From Tolypeutes matacus (Eukaryota; Chordata; Mammalia; Cingulata; Chlamyphoridae), in assembly GCA_026826555.1 (NCBI GenBank), contig JAKSZT010053883.1, positions 31,973,282-32,037,281 on the forward strand: a stretch of DNA of 64,000 nucleotides, written 5' to 3'. The first letter of the stretch is position 1, and every line of letters begins with the position of its first letter. Below are positions 44,361 to 55,814 of this stretch, piece by piece. The notes below the pieces were generated by a model. That model searched no databases. It was given only the letters and a program-made list of their open reading frames with translations, and was not told where the DNA came from. The position numbers were made by a program, and so were the translations under genes.

Positions 44361-44755
44361 TAGAGACACAAATTGTTATCTACTCGTATTGCTGGGAGGG
44401 CCGTAGGGTCCGTCAACCTGCTCTTCAGTTGCCGGAGACGTTGATCCTACACTGAGCTCCACTCACCACCCTGGTCATCTCTTCCTGGCAGGAAGTTCAT
44501 GAGCCCACGGAATATCAAGTGGGCTGTGGAGCCATGGATGGTTTGGACTGAAGCTTTCTGTGCCTCTCATCCAAATGGCAGCGACAACGTGGTTCTGTTT
44601 AAGTCACACCTATAAACAAGATTTGAGTGCTCCAGTTAGTGCCTCTCAACTTTCCCGGGTTCTGGATAACATTTGGAACCAGAGGATCCATGTGAAGAGC
44701 TTTGCTTCCACGGTTATTTATTTCTTTTGATATTAAGGGTAGATTTAGTTCATCT
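44361..44755. other. No identifiable feature
   Basis: No repeat or exon is recognised. Confidence 0.4.
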
Positions 44756-44759
44756 CTTT

Positions 44760-45085
44760 TGAGCCCTTTGTACTTACTGTTCCCCTCTGCCTGAAGAGTG
44801 TCCCTCCAGCCACCTTCACATCTCAGCTCAAAATGTCATTCCCTTAGGAAAGCCTTTCCTGATACCCTTCTCCTCCAACTAGGTCAACCCCCCTTATGAT
44901 ATGTTCTCATAGTTACCTGAACATACATTTATCAATTTATAATTATATGGACTCACACAATTATTTAACATATCTCCCCCTCTAGATGTAGGCTCCTTGA
45001 GGCCAGGGGCTGGGTCTGTTTTGTTCACTGTATGCTGGCATCTAGCACATAGTAGGTGCTCAGTAATATTTGTTGCATGAATTAA
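44760..45085 (+). mobile_element. L2 LINE 3' end
   Basis: 'gtaggctccttgaggccagg' and 'tctagcacatagtaggtgct' (45042) lead to 'atatttgttgcatgaattaa', the full L2 3' end. Confidence 0.9.
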
Positions 45086-45462
45086 ATGTCAAGGACAGCC
45101 ATGAGCCAATAAAAGCTGGAGCTCAATGCACTAGGAAAGTTAGTCTCACCCTAAACGCTTCTTTTCCTGCCGGGAGACATTCTTTTTTATTTAGACAGTC
45201 TTTAAATCTCAAAAGGTAATATCTGATCCTGATTCCTTCCAGACCTTCACCAAATGGCAAAAACGTGGAGGCCACAAATGGGCCCAATGAAGTTTACTTG
45301 GAAGAGGAGACTCTGATAATTGAAGAATGGGAAGTATTTAGCTTGGAGAAGCAAAGTCTCCTTGTGAGACACAAGCTTTCTTGAGGACCATTCTGGGTGT
45401 AAGTCCAGGGGGCATAAATTAGGCGGAAGTGGATGTCAGCTCAATTACAAGAAAGATTTTAG
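45086..45462. other. No identifiable feature
   Basis: Nothing is recognised between the L2 and the dimeric SINE. Confidence 0.4.
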
Positions 45463-45475
45463 AATTGCTCAAGCA

Positions 45476-45703
45476 GTGGAGTGGATGTGGCTCAAGCGAT
45501 CGAGTGCCTCCTTCCCACGTGGGAGGTGCCGGGTTCGATCTCCGGTGCCTCCTAGGAACAAAAGCAAACAACAAGCAAACAAATGAAACAACCAACTCAA
45601 GGAAGCTGATGCGGCTCAATGGTTGAGCTCTGGCTGCCCACATACAAGGTCCTGGGTTCAATCCCCGGCCCCAGTATCTCAAAAAAAAGAAAAGAAAAAA
45701 GCA
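45476..45703 (+). mobile_element. Dimeric DAS SINE (two tRNA-like units)
   Basis: Unit 1 starts 'gtggagtggatgtggctcaa' with B-box 'gggttcgatctccgg' (about 45531). A linker of CAAA-type repeats follows. Unit 2 starts near 45602 with 'gaagctgatgcggctcaat' and B-box 'gggttcaatccccgg', then an A/G tail. The flanks 'aattgctcaagca' (45463-45475) and 'aattgttcaagca' (45704-45716) agree at 12 of 13 bases. Xenarthran-specific. Confidence 0.94.
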
Positions 45704-45716
45704 AATTGTTCAAGCA

Positions 45717-46185
45717 CATAAAACCAAAGGTTCAAATGGAGGCTGAATCAGCCCTTCATGGGCTTCTCAAAAAGGTAATTTTAGGACCAGATGGGGGTTT
45801 GCCTAGATGGTTACATGATTTGCAAGGTCCAGTATAAAATGAAAAGGCAGGGCTGTTGTTCAAAAACTAAAGAGTTTCAAGACGGCAGCAGCGGAGCATG
45901 AAACGGAGCCCCGGCGCCTTCTGAGCACAGGGCCCCCTGCGACTGCACAAATCACACGCCCGTGAACCCTGCTGCCTACATGCCCTGGAAAGTCCCCCAA
46001 GGGTAGTATGGGAGGTCCTAACAGAGCCCCCTCACCTGCTGAGCTCCTCAGACTCTGGCTCTGGGCTTGTGGGCGAGGCTGGGTCGTGGGTTTTCCATCC
46101 CGCCCCTGCCGTGTGCCATGCCAGGCTGCGGGAGCTGCCTCGCCAGGCCTGGCCTCCCATCCCGGTTCTGTCTACACAGTTGTGT
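45717..46185. other. Unassigned; possible old interspersed repeat at 45780-46010
   Basis: The stretch around 'gatttgcaaggtccagtata' reminds me of a widespread mammalian repeat I cannot name. It has a few CpGs near 45885-45965. Confidence 0.4.
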
Positions 46186-46189
46186 GATG

Positions 46190-46465
46190 ATCCAGGGTTT
46201 GGCTCTGGAGTCGCACAGGATGACTTGAATCCCAGCTTCACACTTAGCAGCTGTGTGATCTTGGGCAAGTTTTTGTTGTTGTTGTTGTTTTGTTTTTTTT
46301 TGTTTGTTTTAACTTCTTTGTTCTTCAGTTCCCTTTTCAGTACATGCTTCATAAGGTTATTGGGAGGATTAAGCAGAACAATCCATGCAATGCTCATAGA
46401 ACAACATGTGCTGTATAGTAGATGCTCAATAAATTGTAGCAATCATTATTATTATCAGTCCTCAA
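46190..46465 (+). mobile_element. MIR SINE split by a TTG/T-rich repeat
   Basis: The left half has 'ctctggagtcgcacaggatg' and 'tgtgtgatcttgggcaagtt' and the right half has 'ttgggaggattaagcagaac' and 'gtagatgctcaataaattg'. A TTG and T-rich tract at 46270-46310 lies between, in the place of the short MIR segment after 'gcaagtt'. Confidence 0.88.
46270..46310. repeat. (TTG)n and T-rich tract
   Basis: 'gttgttgttgttgttttg' and T/G runs sit inside the MIR. Replication slippage from the MIR's own T-rich part is the simplest origin. Confidence 0.9.
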
Positions 46466-46578
46466 CTTGAACTTCATCACCCCTTAGAATTCAGAAAAAG
46501 CACACATACATGCACACACTTCATAGCCCATACTGGGCTTTCCTGCACTGTCCATGCCTGACATGGAACATTCTAGAA

Positions 46579-46762
46579 CAGGGGTTCTTAACCTTTTTTG
46601 TTCCATGGACCCCTTTGCCAGTCAGGTGAAATGAATACTACTGGAATTTATTTATTGCATACATTCAGAAGTGAAGGAAATGCTAGATTTCAGTTAGAGG
46701 TCAGAGAAAATAAAGATAGTTGATTTTTTTCAATTCAAGCTCACGGACCCCCTGAACCCCTG
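46579..46762 (+). mobile_element. Non-autonomous hAT DNA transposon remnant
   Basis: It starts 'caggggttcttaacc' and ends 'ccccctgaacccctg', so the outer bases form an inverted repeat. The 8-bp flanks 'ttctagaa' (46571-46578) and 'ttatagaa' (46763-46770) agree at 7 of 8. Interior words 'tgttccatggacccctttg' and 'tcagttagaggtcagagaaa' match a family I know by sight but cannot name securely. No transposase. Confidence 0.85.
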
Positions 46763-46770
46763 TTATAGAA

Positions 46771-49504
46771 GTATTGCTGTTTTAATTCAGACACACATGG
46801 GACAGCTGGTTAAAAGACAAGCAAACAAACAGCAGCAGACCAGCCGTTATTGAAGGGGGACTATTCAAAGGCCTTTGGTCTCAAACCCTTGCTCACTCAA
46901 AACGACCTTGAGACCAGTTTCTTCCTCTTGTAAAGCAGCCACGGTTCTAACTTGGCCCCTCCCATGGGATCCTTTGACCTTTTCAGTCCTGGCAATGACT
47001 TCTACGCATTTTGGCAGTGACTTTAAATTTCTGATTCAACCCTGGTCTCAGCTCTGGGGCTTCCTCTCTCCTTTAATTCCTGCCTTTGATAGCCACGGCC
47101 TCTGCCACCTCTTCCCTCCCTGAAGCAACCCACACTTCTGAGAAATGACCAAGCTGAAGGGGATCAGACTCCCAGCCTGGAGCAGGTCTTGTCAATCTAA
47201 TTTTTAAATGAAGGAGGAGGTTTGAGGGTGAGGATCCTGGTGGCATTGCCGCTCTCTGGGATGATGCAAAGATCAAGTGAGAAGGAAGAAGGGATCTTCT
47301 GAGTGTGGGCATATTCACAGACCCAGAGGACAGGGATGTATTTAAAGTGAACTGGAACAAACCTGCAACATCAGGTGCGTTCTGCGTTCAAAAATAGCTG
47401 CCAGTTAGAAAGGGTTATTTACATATTGATTTCATGCTAACTTTGTAGTGGAAGGTGCTGCCTGCCTGCCTGCCTGAGACCTAACAACTGTCATCATAAT
47501 TTTTTCTAAAAATACAGTCAGAGAAAAACATGCCGTGAACCCTCCACCAGAAAGGGGCTGAGAAAGGCCCCAGATTCCAAACCTACTCAACAGTCCACCT
47601 CCAAGGACAGGGGTGCTCAGCAACCATGACCGAGGGAACATCTCACACCAAAAGCCAGCCTGGATTCCCATCCGAATGCCTGGCTTGTTCTGGATGAGGG
47701 GGCATGCCTCCCTGGGCAGAGCAGGCTTTGTGGGAACTCCATAAAGTGGAAACCCCTTAGAAAGAAGGATGAGAAAGGGGCTCGAGGCAGCCCAGCAGCT
47801 CCGATGTCCCATCCGGGGCGCAATCCTGCCGTGGTTTCTCCTGACATGTCTCTACCAAGGGTCCCCACTTTGCCCGCCTCCTAACCGCCAGCTTCCGTTG
47901 TTTCCCACTTTGGTTCCTTCCGAACCCCCCAGGTTTGTCTCTGTGGATCCTGCAGAGCTGATCCTTGGCAGGTCTGTCAACGCTCCCTGGTACAGTATTA
48001 GCAATTTAAATGCCTCTTTGCCAGGCCTGATGGAGCGGCTTCGGTTGTGATCCTGGGCATATGGATGGCATATTTGCTGCGAGCTAGGTGAGGCACATCC
48101 CAGAAGGATCCCCGCCAGCCCCCACCGCCGCCTTCCCCACTCGCTCCTGGGCGGGCGTGTGAGCAGTTAAATCGGCCAGAGCCAGCGGTAATTGCTGCCC
48201 ACTTTGTTTTGAGCCCGGCCCCGCTGCTGGGGACAAATCTTTCATTCATGAAGAGGAGCTTGTTAGGCCAACTCTGGACTCCAAAGCCACTTAATTAAAT
48301 GGTGGAAAGTTGCTGGGCCCCGGTGGGAAATTTGCACACAAAGGCACGGTGTCTGGCTCTCCCTGGCCAAACAGCTCCACAACAAAACCTCATCCTCACC
48401 CGCTCCCCAGCCCCCCAGCGCTGCCCCTCTGGCCCCAGCGCCCCCTCCATTGCTGTTGCTGCAAAAGCAGCACCCCCTCATTAGAGGGCATTTGTTAGGG
48501 AATGTTTTCCCAGCGATTCACTGACAGGCCTTTCATTCCTCCTGCGGCAATCAAGGGCGGCAAGTGCAGGCTGAGAGCCCTCCAAGGCCTGATTGCTGAA
48601 AGAATTTCCAAAAGTAAAGAGTGTAAACAGGTACATTGAAAAAGCCTCTTTTGAACAATTATGTAAACATTCCAAACACTATTTGAAAACGTTCACAGTG
48701 GAACTGTCAAATCCCAGCATTCTTGTTTAATTGTGCGGGCACAATGGTTGCTCTGCGGGCTAGCCTGGCTTCCCTGCAGCCCTGGCTCCGAGGGGGCTCC
48801 GCGGGATGCAGGGGCTGCAGATAAAGAAGTCACAGGGGACTCGGGCATATACAAATGAGTTTCACTGTCAGGCCAGCAGCATCTTTTTGTGTGTCTTTGC
48901 GCCTCCTCAGCGTCCAGAAGCATCCCTTTGGGCTGGGTAGATGTATTGTTTCCTCTGCCTGGGTACCTCCACGTCCAGTCCTCTCTGCACCCAGGGCCAC
49001 TAGATTCTCAGTGGAAGCATCTGTGTCCTTCAGGGTTTTCTTCAAAGCCCCAAACGATCACTGTGAGATGATACCAAGACATGTTCCCCTCGCCACAGAA
49101 ATGGCTCCTGCTTGCCGTGCCCTCTTCCTCCTTTTCTGCCTCTACTTTGTCCTCTGGAGCTTCTGCCTCTTTCCCCATGCTGCTCAGACCCTCACAATTT
49201 GCTCACAACCACTGTTGATCCTGATTATGTTACTGGGAGTTGGAAGAGCTTCGCCTACATGGGCAAACTGCTTCATGTCGTATTTTGTGGTGACACCGAG
49301 GTTTCAGATGCCTTCCCATACCTCTCCCACCTTGAATCAGCAGAGCCAATCTCCAGTCACTCTTCCGGGGTTCGTTCAGCCTGTAGCCGCCCCCCCCCAC
49401 AAGCCTTTCAGGGTTTATCTGAATAGGAGCTAGTCTCCTGTGGTCCTAGAGAATGGGGCATGGTTTGTTGGTGTTTTTAAAATCCTGTGTCTTAAAAGCC
49501 AGGG
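46771..49504. other. Longest repeat-free block; candidate regulatory DNA at 48000-48760
   Basis: 2.7 kb has no repeat I can identify, apart from a few TGCC units at 47460-47473. GC is higher than elsewhere. 48000-48760 has TTAATTAA (48291-48298), two TGTAAACA forkhead-type words (48622-48629, 48662-48669) and ACAATGG (48741-48747). Open frames of 126 and 192 codons (47432-47812 minus, 48855-49433 plus) have overlapping partners and no domain. Confidence 0.5.
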
Positions 49505-49740
49505 AAAAACACCTAAATGTTAAAGAACAGGGAAGTGGCATGTCAGCACAATGAAATCTTACAAATGTGTGCGGGAAGCCATGTACAGACATGGAAAATA
49601 TCTTTGAAGCGGGGCACAAAATCATATTTGTATTATATTGGCAAATACAAGAAAAGATGTCTGCATGCGGCAGAAGATTGGAAAGGGCTATGCCAGAGTG
49701 AAAACACTGGCTCTGAGGAATGGAGTACCAGTCTGTTTTA
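49505..49740 (+). mobile_element. Old L1 or HAL1 3' fragment
   Basis: 'tgaaatcttacaaatgtgtg' and 'gacatggaaaatatctttga' follow the ORF2-end segment of old L1 or HAL1. Confidence 0.55.
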
Positions 49741-50155
49741 CTTCTCAAACCTGTCTTTAATGTCGTTGTATTGTGTTGTTCAGGCAAGGTCTGAGAAGGC
49801 TGGAATGCCCCCGTGTACACACCAGGTTGAACATAAAAGGCCACCCCAGTAACCTGCAGTGGACGCACACACCCGCCTACAGCACTGTGCATCCTTACCA
49901 AGGATGCAGATCAGAGCTGCAGAGTAAATTCCTCAGGTCTAAAGAAGAAGTCAAGACTTGCCTGCCTGCTGAGCCCCAGGAGGCAGACACAGAATCACAA
50001 CTCCAAGATAAATCAGAAACGGAATTGGTAGGAATGGTGGTGTTCAACACAGTCGTGGCAGAGCAGGGACTGTGAAGAAAAATCACCTTATTCTATCTTA
50101 TGTGGTTCTGCGAACACTGCAGGGACTCAGAGTATCTGAATACGGCTATCTCTGG
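49741..50155. other. No identifiable feature
   Basis: Two overlapping frames on opposite strands (100 and 63 codons) show no domain. Confidence 0.4.
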
Positions 50156-50159
50156 GACT

Positions 50160-50288
50160 TCTTCATATTTATTAAAGTCAAGACTTATTACACATCTATT
50201 CTGTGTCAGGGCTTGTGCTGGGCAGACAAAGCTGTACAATACTTTTGATGCCCAAAAGTTAACTCACAACCAAGTGGGGAATCAACAT
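50160..50288 (-). mobile_element. L2 3' fragment, antisense, target of the next L1
   Basis: 'cttattacacatctattctg' and 'gtgtcagggcttgtgctggg' are worn reversed L2 tail. The L1 at 50308 inserted just beyond it. Confidence 0.55.
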
Positions 50289-50307
50289 TTCTTAAAAATG
50301 CAAGTGA

Positions 50308-51601
50308 GCTAAATGACTTGTGGCAAGGGCCAAGATAATTCAATGGGGATCTGTCTTTTCAACAAATGGTGCTGGAACAGTTGGATAACCACATGTATAT
50401 GGACTCATGTCACATCATATACAAAAATGAACTGAAAATGGATCAAAGACCTACATGTAAGAGCTAAAACGATAAAATTCTTAGAAGAAAGCATAGGAGT
50501 AAATCTTTATGGCCTTGGATTAGGCAATGGTTTCTTAGATTTGATACTTGACCATAAGCATCTAAATTAAGAACAGACAAATTGGACTTCAACAGAATTA
50601 AAAACTTTTGTGCTTCAAAAGTCACTATTCAAGAAAGTTAAAAGACAGTCTACTGCATGGGAGAAAATATTTGCACATTGTGTATCTGATAAAAGTCTAG
50701 TATCCAGAATGTATAAAGAACGATTACAAATCAACAATAAAAAGACAGTCTAATTTAAAAAATAGGCAAAGGACTTGATTAGACATTTCTCCAAAGATAT
50801 ACAAATGTCCAATAAACATACAAAAAGATGCTCAACATCATTAGTCACTAGGGAAATGCAAATCAAAACCACAATGAGATACCACTTCATCTCAACTAGG
50901 ATAATGAAAAAGACTGACAATCACAAGTGTTGGCGAGAATGTGGAGAAATTGGAATCCTCATGAATTATAGGTGGGAATGTAAAATGATGCAGCTGCTTT
51001 GGAAAACAGTTTGGCAGTTCCTCAAAAAGTTTAACATAGAGTTACCATAAGACTCAGCAATTCCATTCTAAGTATATATCCAAAAGAATTGAAAATAGAT
51101 GTTCAAACAAAACTTGTACATGAGTGTTCATAGCAGCATTATTCATAATAGCTGCCCCCCAAATGGAAACTACCCAGAGGCTCGTCAAATGATGAACAAA
51201 AAGTGGCATATCTGAACAATGGAATATTATCCAGTCATTAAAAGAAATTAAATACTGATACATGCTTAACATGGATGCACCTTGAAAACAGTAACAGTAA
51301 ACAAACAACAACAACAACAAAAAACAGATACAGTAGGACACATATTGTATGATTCCATTTATTTGAAATGCTCAGAAGAGGCAAATCCATCAAGACAGGA
51401 AGCAGATTGGTGGTTGACAGAGGCTGGGGAAAGGAATGGGGAGTGAATGATAATGGGTATGGGGTTTCTTTTTGAGGTGATGAAAATGTCCTAGAATTAG
51501 ATAGTGGTGATGGTTGCATGACTTTGTAAATATATTTTTAAAAACCAATGAATTTTACACATTAAAAGAATGGATTTGATGCAGTGTGAATTATATTTCA
51601 A
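50308..51601 (+). mobile_element. LINE-1 3' part with target-site duplication
   Basis: The flanks 'ttcttaaaaatgcaagtga' (50289-50307) and 'ttcttaaaaatgcatgtga' (51602-51620) agree at 18 of 19 bases. The element runs through the end of ORF2 and the 3' UTR ('cctagaattagatagtggtg', 51490) to 'gtgtgaattatatttcaa'. At about 1.3 kb it is the best preserved older L1 of the window but its frame is broken. Confidence 0.92.
50775..51050 (+). pseudogene. L1 ORF2 C-terminal remnant
   Basis: This 91-codon frame is the C-terminal part of L1 ORF2, the reverse transcriptase and endonuclease protein. The cysteine-containing motif 'CWRECGE' is at residues 52-58, and the region 'LLWKTVWQFLKKFNIELP' closes it. 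At the usual 'HCWWEC' position the copy reads 'NYRWEC', so the motif's His and one Cys are lost. It stops early at TAA. Confidence 0.85.
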
Positions 51602-51620
51602 TTCTTAAAAATGCATGTGA

Positions 51621-52510
51621 AATTTTCTGCAAAATGTGGAGCACTGCACACAATATAATGGCAGTAGCAGGAGCAAGAGGTACTAGGTGTTACGTTGAAC
51701 TCCAGGATGTTCATTGGTCTCTCTAATTCCTAATTCTCAGGTCTCTCACCACTCCTGCCAACAGTTCACCAGGATGGGCTGGCCACAGGGGCCAGCCCCA
51801 GGCCTCAGGAGTCTAACTGGGTTTCTGTGTGTCCTTGGTTTCCAGAAGGAGCTGGGGCACATGAGTTCTACATCTGCTGAGCTTCTCTTGGGTGGGAGAA
51901 TCAAGAGACTACAGATAAGCCTGCCCGGAAAGCTAGTACTGATTGAGAGGCCAAAGTTACTAGATCAGAAACATAAGGCTCGGTCCAGAATTCTAGAAGT
52001 AGGGTATAGACTTCATATTTGTCCTGAGCAGATTGGGCTAGATTGTCCCTTGAGATTCTGGGGAGCATCTTCTCCTCACATCCTGTGGTTCTGTGATGGT
52101 AACCAGTGTGGGCAGGATCCCTAGACCTCAAGTACCACCTTGCTGGAAAAGAGGATCTTTGTTTCCCAGGACAGGCCTGCTGCATTGGTGGGCTTGGGGC
52201 CCTGGGTTTCAGACTGATTTTAGGACATGGGTCCACCCAGGCTTCACTGGATTCTTAAGCTGTGTTCCTGGAACTTATCTCTAACATGAAATTGGACCCT
52301 AGTTTTCTATATGAAATAGTTGTGGCTGCATCCAGGTTCCAAACTACAAATCAAACCACCCCAGGGTGAGGTATTTGGCCATAGTCTTCTGAACTCTCCT
52401 GCTTGCGGCTCAGCATGGGCTGGCCAGCGTTGCTGGTACACAGCGTTCAGAGGGTGGTCTGGGCTTCAGATCATCGGCACGTTAAGATGATCTGCTGAGC
52501 TATGTGAGTC
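51621..52510. other. No identifiable feature
   Basis: A 136-codon frame (51714-52124) and a 111-codon antisense frame (51901-52236) overlap and show no domain. No repeat is recognised. Confidence 0.4.
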
Positions 52511-52514
52511 TATA

Positions 52515-52965
52515 TGATAGGACCTAAGGCTATCTCTCCGACCTCATCTCCTACCATTGTCCCCTTCCTTCATTCCACTCTGGCTACACTGGCCTCCCTG
52601 AGGGTCTTTGAAGACATCAGCAGGGAGTCACTTCAGGGCCTTTGCACGTGCTCTTCCATCTGCCGCAAACAGTTTTCTCACCGTAGTCACATGGCTGGCT
52701 CCCTCGCCTCACTTGGTTCTTTGCTCACATGCAATCGCCTCACAGAAGTCTTCCCTGTCATGGTATATCCCCTAATCCTGTGTAACTTTTCCTTCTTTAT
52801 GCATTTTTTTTGTCTGTAGTACCCTCCAGCATGGAAGCCTCATGAGGAGCGGACTTTGTTTTGTTCACTGGTGTGTCCTCAGCACCTAAAAGAGTGCCTG
52901 GCACCTAGCTGACAGTGGATATAGATCCCCTGGATGAATGAATGAGCAAAGGCTTGAATAAATGA
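52515..52965 (+). mobile_element. L2 LINE 3' part
   Basis: It runs from 'cattccactctggctacact' (RT end) through 'cagggcctttgcacgtgctc' to 'gagtgcctggcacctagctg' and the tail 'gatgaatgaatgagc'. Confidence 0.9.
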
Positions 52966-53614
52966 GTATTCTATCCTATTTGAATCTCCTAACATTCCTG
53001 TGAGAAAGGCAGAGTATGGGCTTTCTCATAGCTCTGAGAAATTTAAAGTACAATATAACAAACCACCTGTCCTTGTTCACAGGGAGTCAGGGATAGGATA
53101 GGAACTTGGGGGATCTCAGGACCCTCCCCATGACCCCAGAGCCACCCCCTATACTGTGGGTGGAATCTCCTGTTGAGAACCATCCTATAGGATTTGTGGA
53201 AGAACAGCCGAGCCAGTGAGGCCGGCCCAGGGCACTGGGGTCTACAGAAGAGCTGGAGGGATGGAAATCTCTCAGCACACGCTACTACCACCCTCCCAGG
53301 CAACCAGGAGACCCTGAGTGTGCTTTCCAACCGCAGCTAGCAGCTGCTGTGCCGATACCTTGGACCCTGCTCTACCTTGGTGGTCCTTGGACAGGTCAAA
53401 GCTAAAGGATCTCCAAAATTCCTGGGCATGAAGGTGGAAAACATAAATCATAGGCTCGGCCTTACTACCTCCTCACATTTAGAACAATGCAGCGAGACTA
53501 CCTGTCCTGTCTACTCAGATAGATAATAAAGTAACAGATGAGAATTGCTTTGTAAAGGATGGAGTCACATAGGTGGTGGCCCAGCTTTCCTTTGGTGTAG
53601 GGAGGCAGGAGTTT
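52966..53614. other. No identifiable feature
   Basis: There is no repeat or exon I can name. Confidence 0.4.
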
Positions 53615-53765
53615 TGAAATTTCTGTTGGAGCCCCAAGTCCCATCACTTAGAAGCCATGTGATGGGCAAACCTCCTAACTCTTCTGAGCGTCCATTTTCT
53701 CAACCAATGGAGCTAATAAACTTCACCTCACAGGGACGCAGTGAGCATTTCAGGGACTTGTGTGC
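53615..53765 (+). mobile_element. MIR SINE
   Basis: 'cacttagaagccatgtgatg' and 'gggcaaacctcctaactctt' follow the MIR core, with 'cctcacagggacgcagtgag'. Confidence 0.7.
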
Positions 53766-53879
53766 TTTCATTTGAGTGTAAATCTGGTCAGTTATAATAT
53801 GATACATTTCATGCACGTAACAAGCCCAAGAATTCACGTCAATAAGGGGAGAAGAAGGAAACTAACCAATCAAGAAGGA

Positions 53880-54055
53880 GAATATTTATTCTCTCTGCCT
53901 CAGTTTTCTCATCTGCAAAATGGAGATGATAATAGAACCTATCACATAGGACTGTGGCAAAATGCAAGATATATGGAGTGCTTAGAATCCTGCCTGGTGC
54001 ATGGAAAGTTCTTGGCAGAGGTTAGCTACTGTTGTTGTTGCTATTATCGTGAACA
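53880..54055 (+). mobile_element. MIR SINE 3' two thirds
   Basis: 'cctcagttttctcatctgca' and 'cctgcctggtgcatggaaag' are MIR; the tRNA-like head is missing. Confidence 0.8.
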
Positions 54056-54534
54056 CTTTGTATCAGAATTATATTCTATAAATAATGAACTATCAACTCT
54101 GTGGTGTTGACACACAGGCCTCTGCTTCGGCTGTGTCGGTTACCCATTCCACACCTACTCTCCATCTCAGGGTCCCTGTTAGAGGTCTGGGAACGACTCA
54201 CTTGCCATTTTGGCTCCCTCCCTGAACATGCATCTTACCAAAAGCAGGTTTCAGTTCTTATACCTAAAAAGCATTTAAAGGGTAAAATATTATAGTACCT
54301 TTCCATAACAAGAAAAGTTTGCTGACTTACATCTCTGTGTGAATCAGAAAGGAAATGGGAAACTGCAAAACGATCAGTCTGAAAAAGATCAACTACCCAT
54401 GAGGATCGGGCCTGGAAGTTCCAGTGGCCCCTGGAAGAAGGGAAAAGGGCAAATGTCCACACCCACAGGTTGCTATTAACCATGGAAGAGGGATAAAAGG
54501 TGGAGGTAGGGCCAGGGCTGCAGGTATAAGGAGG
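54056..54534. other. No identifiable feature
   Basis: A 122-codon antisense frame (54235-54603) lacks a domain and enters the L3 piece. Confidence 0.4.
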
Positions 54535-54765
54535 CAGACTGCAGTTCAGTATTAAAAGGTACTTTCCACCAGAAAGAACTGCCTGGAAAGGTAATAGCCT
54601 CACTCAGGAGGGAAGGTGTGCCCTGTCACTGGATGTGATCAAGGGGAAGCTCGAGCTGCAAGGAGATTAAAACACTGGCTAAAGGTCTGAGTTACATAAC
54701 TTTTAAGGTCTCTTCCAATTCGAAGATCCCATGGCTCTCCAAGTGTATGAGTTTATGAATTGCCT
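54535..54765 (+). mobile_element. L3/CR1 LINE 3' end
   Basis: 'aagaactgcctggaaaggta', 'ctgtcactggatgtgatcaa' and 'ttaaggtctcttccaattcg' are the CR1/L3 3' end, which shares its closing 'aaggtcccttccaa' motif with bird CR1. Confidence 0.75.
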
Positions 54766-55340
54766 AGATTGGAGAGAAGAAACCACACTAGCCTGAATCT
54801 CAGATCATGAGTGTATGCACAGAAAACCAAAGGTGCTCAACGGTGGCCTTTGGCCACCTCCATTGCCACGGCCAAGGGAATATAAAGACCTCTTTTCTTC
54901 TTCTTCCCATCTAGGGATCACAGCCTCATATCTCCTTCATGGGAGGCCATCTGTAACCAAGACCCTCCACCGGCTGCAGGTGTGGATTATTTAGAAGCCC
55001 GTGGTTGTGCTGCTCGGCTCTTTTGTCACAACTTCATTCATTCAACAAAAGCTTCTTGAGCACCCGTTTTTACCAACTACTGTACTGGGTGCTGGTGATA
55101 CTGAGTCAAGTAAGATATGATCCCTGCCCTCAAGAAACTTATAGAATGGTGGAACATTTGGGAAAGTCAGTCGACTATTGTAGTACAGTGCAGTAGAAGC
55201 ATATGGAGGGTGCACTGAAGAAGGTGTCTAACTTAGACTGAGGGGAGGGGGCCTGGAAAGGCTCCCTGGAGCAGGTGACACTTGGGCTGAATTTAAGAGG
55301 ACACACAGGTCTTAGTGAAACCAGTGATGATGACAATATT

Positions 55341-55814
55341 CTATAATCTGCACAGTCCAATATGGTAGCCTCTAGCTACATGTGACCATTGAGTGCTTGA
55401 ACTGTGGCTAGCACGAATGAAGAACTGAAGTTTTAATTTTATTAAAATTAAAATGTGGTGAGGGGCTACCAAATCAGTCAGCACAGATTGGCAGAGGGTG
55501 AGGGAAGGGCATCCCAGGCAAAGGGTAGAGAACAGCAGTGTGAAAAGGCATGGCACACTGAGGGTGTTCCAAGGCAGCCGGCGAGTGTGGGACAGTGCTG
55601 GGGCAGCGGCCAGCTCAAGAGAGGCTTTGTGTGCTAAGCTAAAGAATTTGAACTTCATTACCTTGAAAATTCTGAGAAACTGCTGAAGGGTTTTAAGTAG
55701 AGAAGTGATAAAATTAGGTTTGTGTTTCAGAAATATCACTCTGGCAACAGTGGAGAGAATATGGAGAATGGATTGTAGGGGAGACTGCTGAGAGCCTGAA
55801 CTAGGCAATGGCAA
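55341..55814 (-). pseudogene. L2 reverse transcriptase C-terminal remnant
   Basis: The 157-codon antisense frame carries the CR1-clade RT-end words 'SPLQSILHILSTVARVIFLK' near residues 10-30 and 'SLLKTLQQFLRIFKVMKFKF' near 37-57, which align with the L2 protein end. After about residue 120 it runs out into the inserted hAT fragment. It has no function now. Confidence 0.75.
55345..55490 (-). mobile_element. hAT-Charlie-like fragment inside the L2
   Basis: 'cagtccaatatggtagcctc' and 'gtggctagcacgaatgaaga' are typical of the MER3/MER58 kind of element. No clean ends are visible. Confidence 0.6.

Noticed and set aside
48855..49433. A 192-codon protein gene with a hydrophobic stretch
   Set aside because: No domain or family is recognisable, other frames overlap it, and the hydrophobic part comes from pyrimidine-rich DNA.
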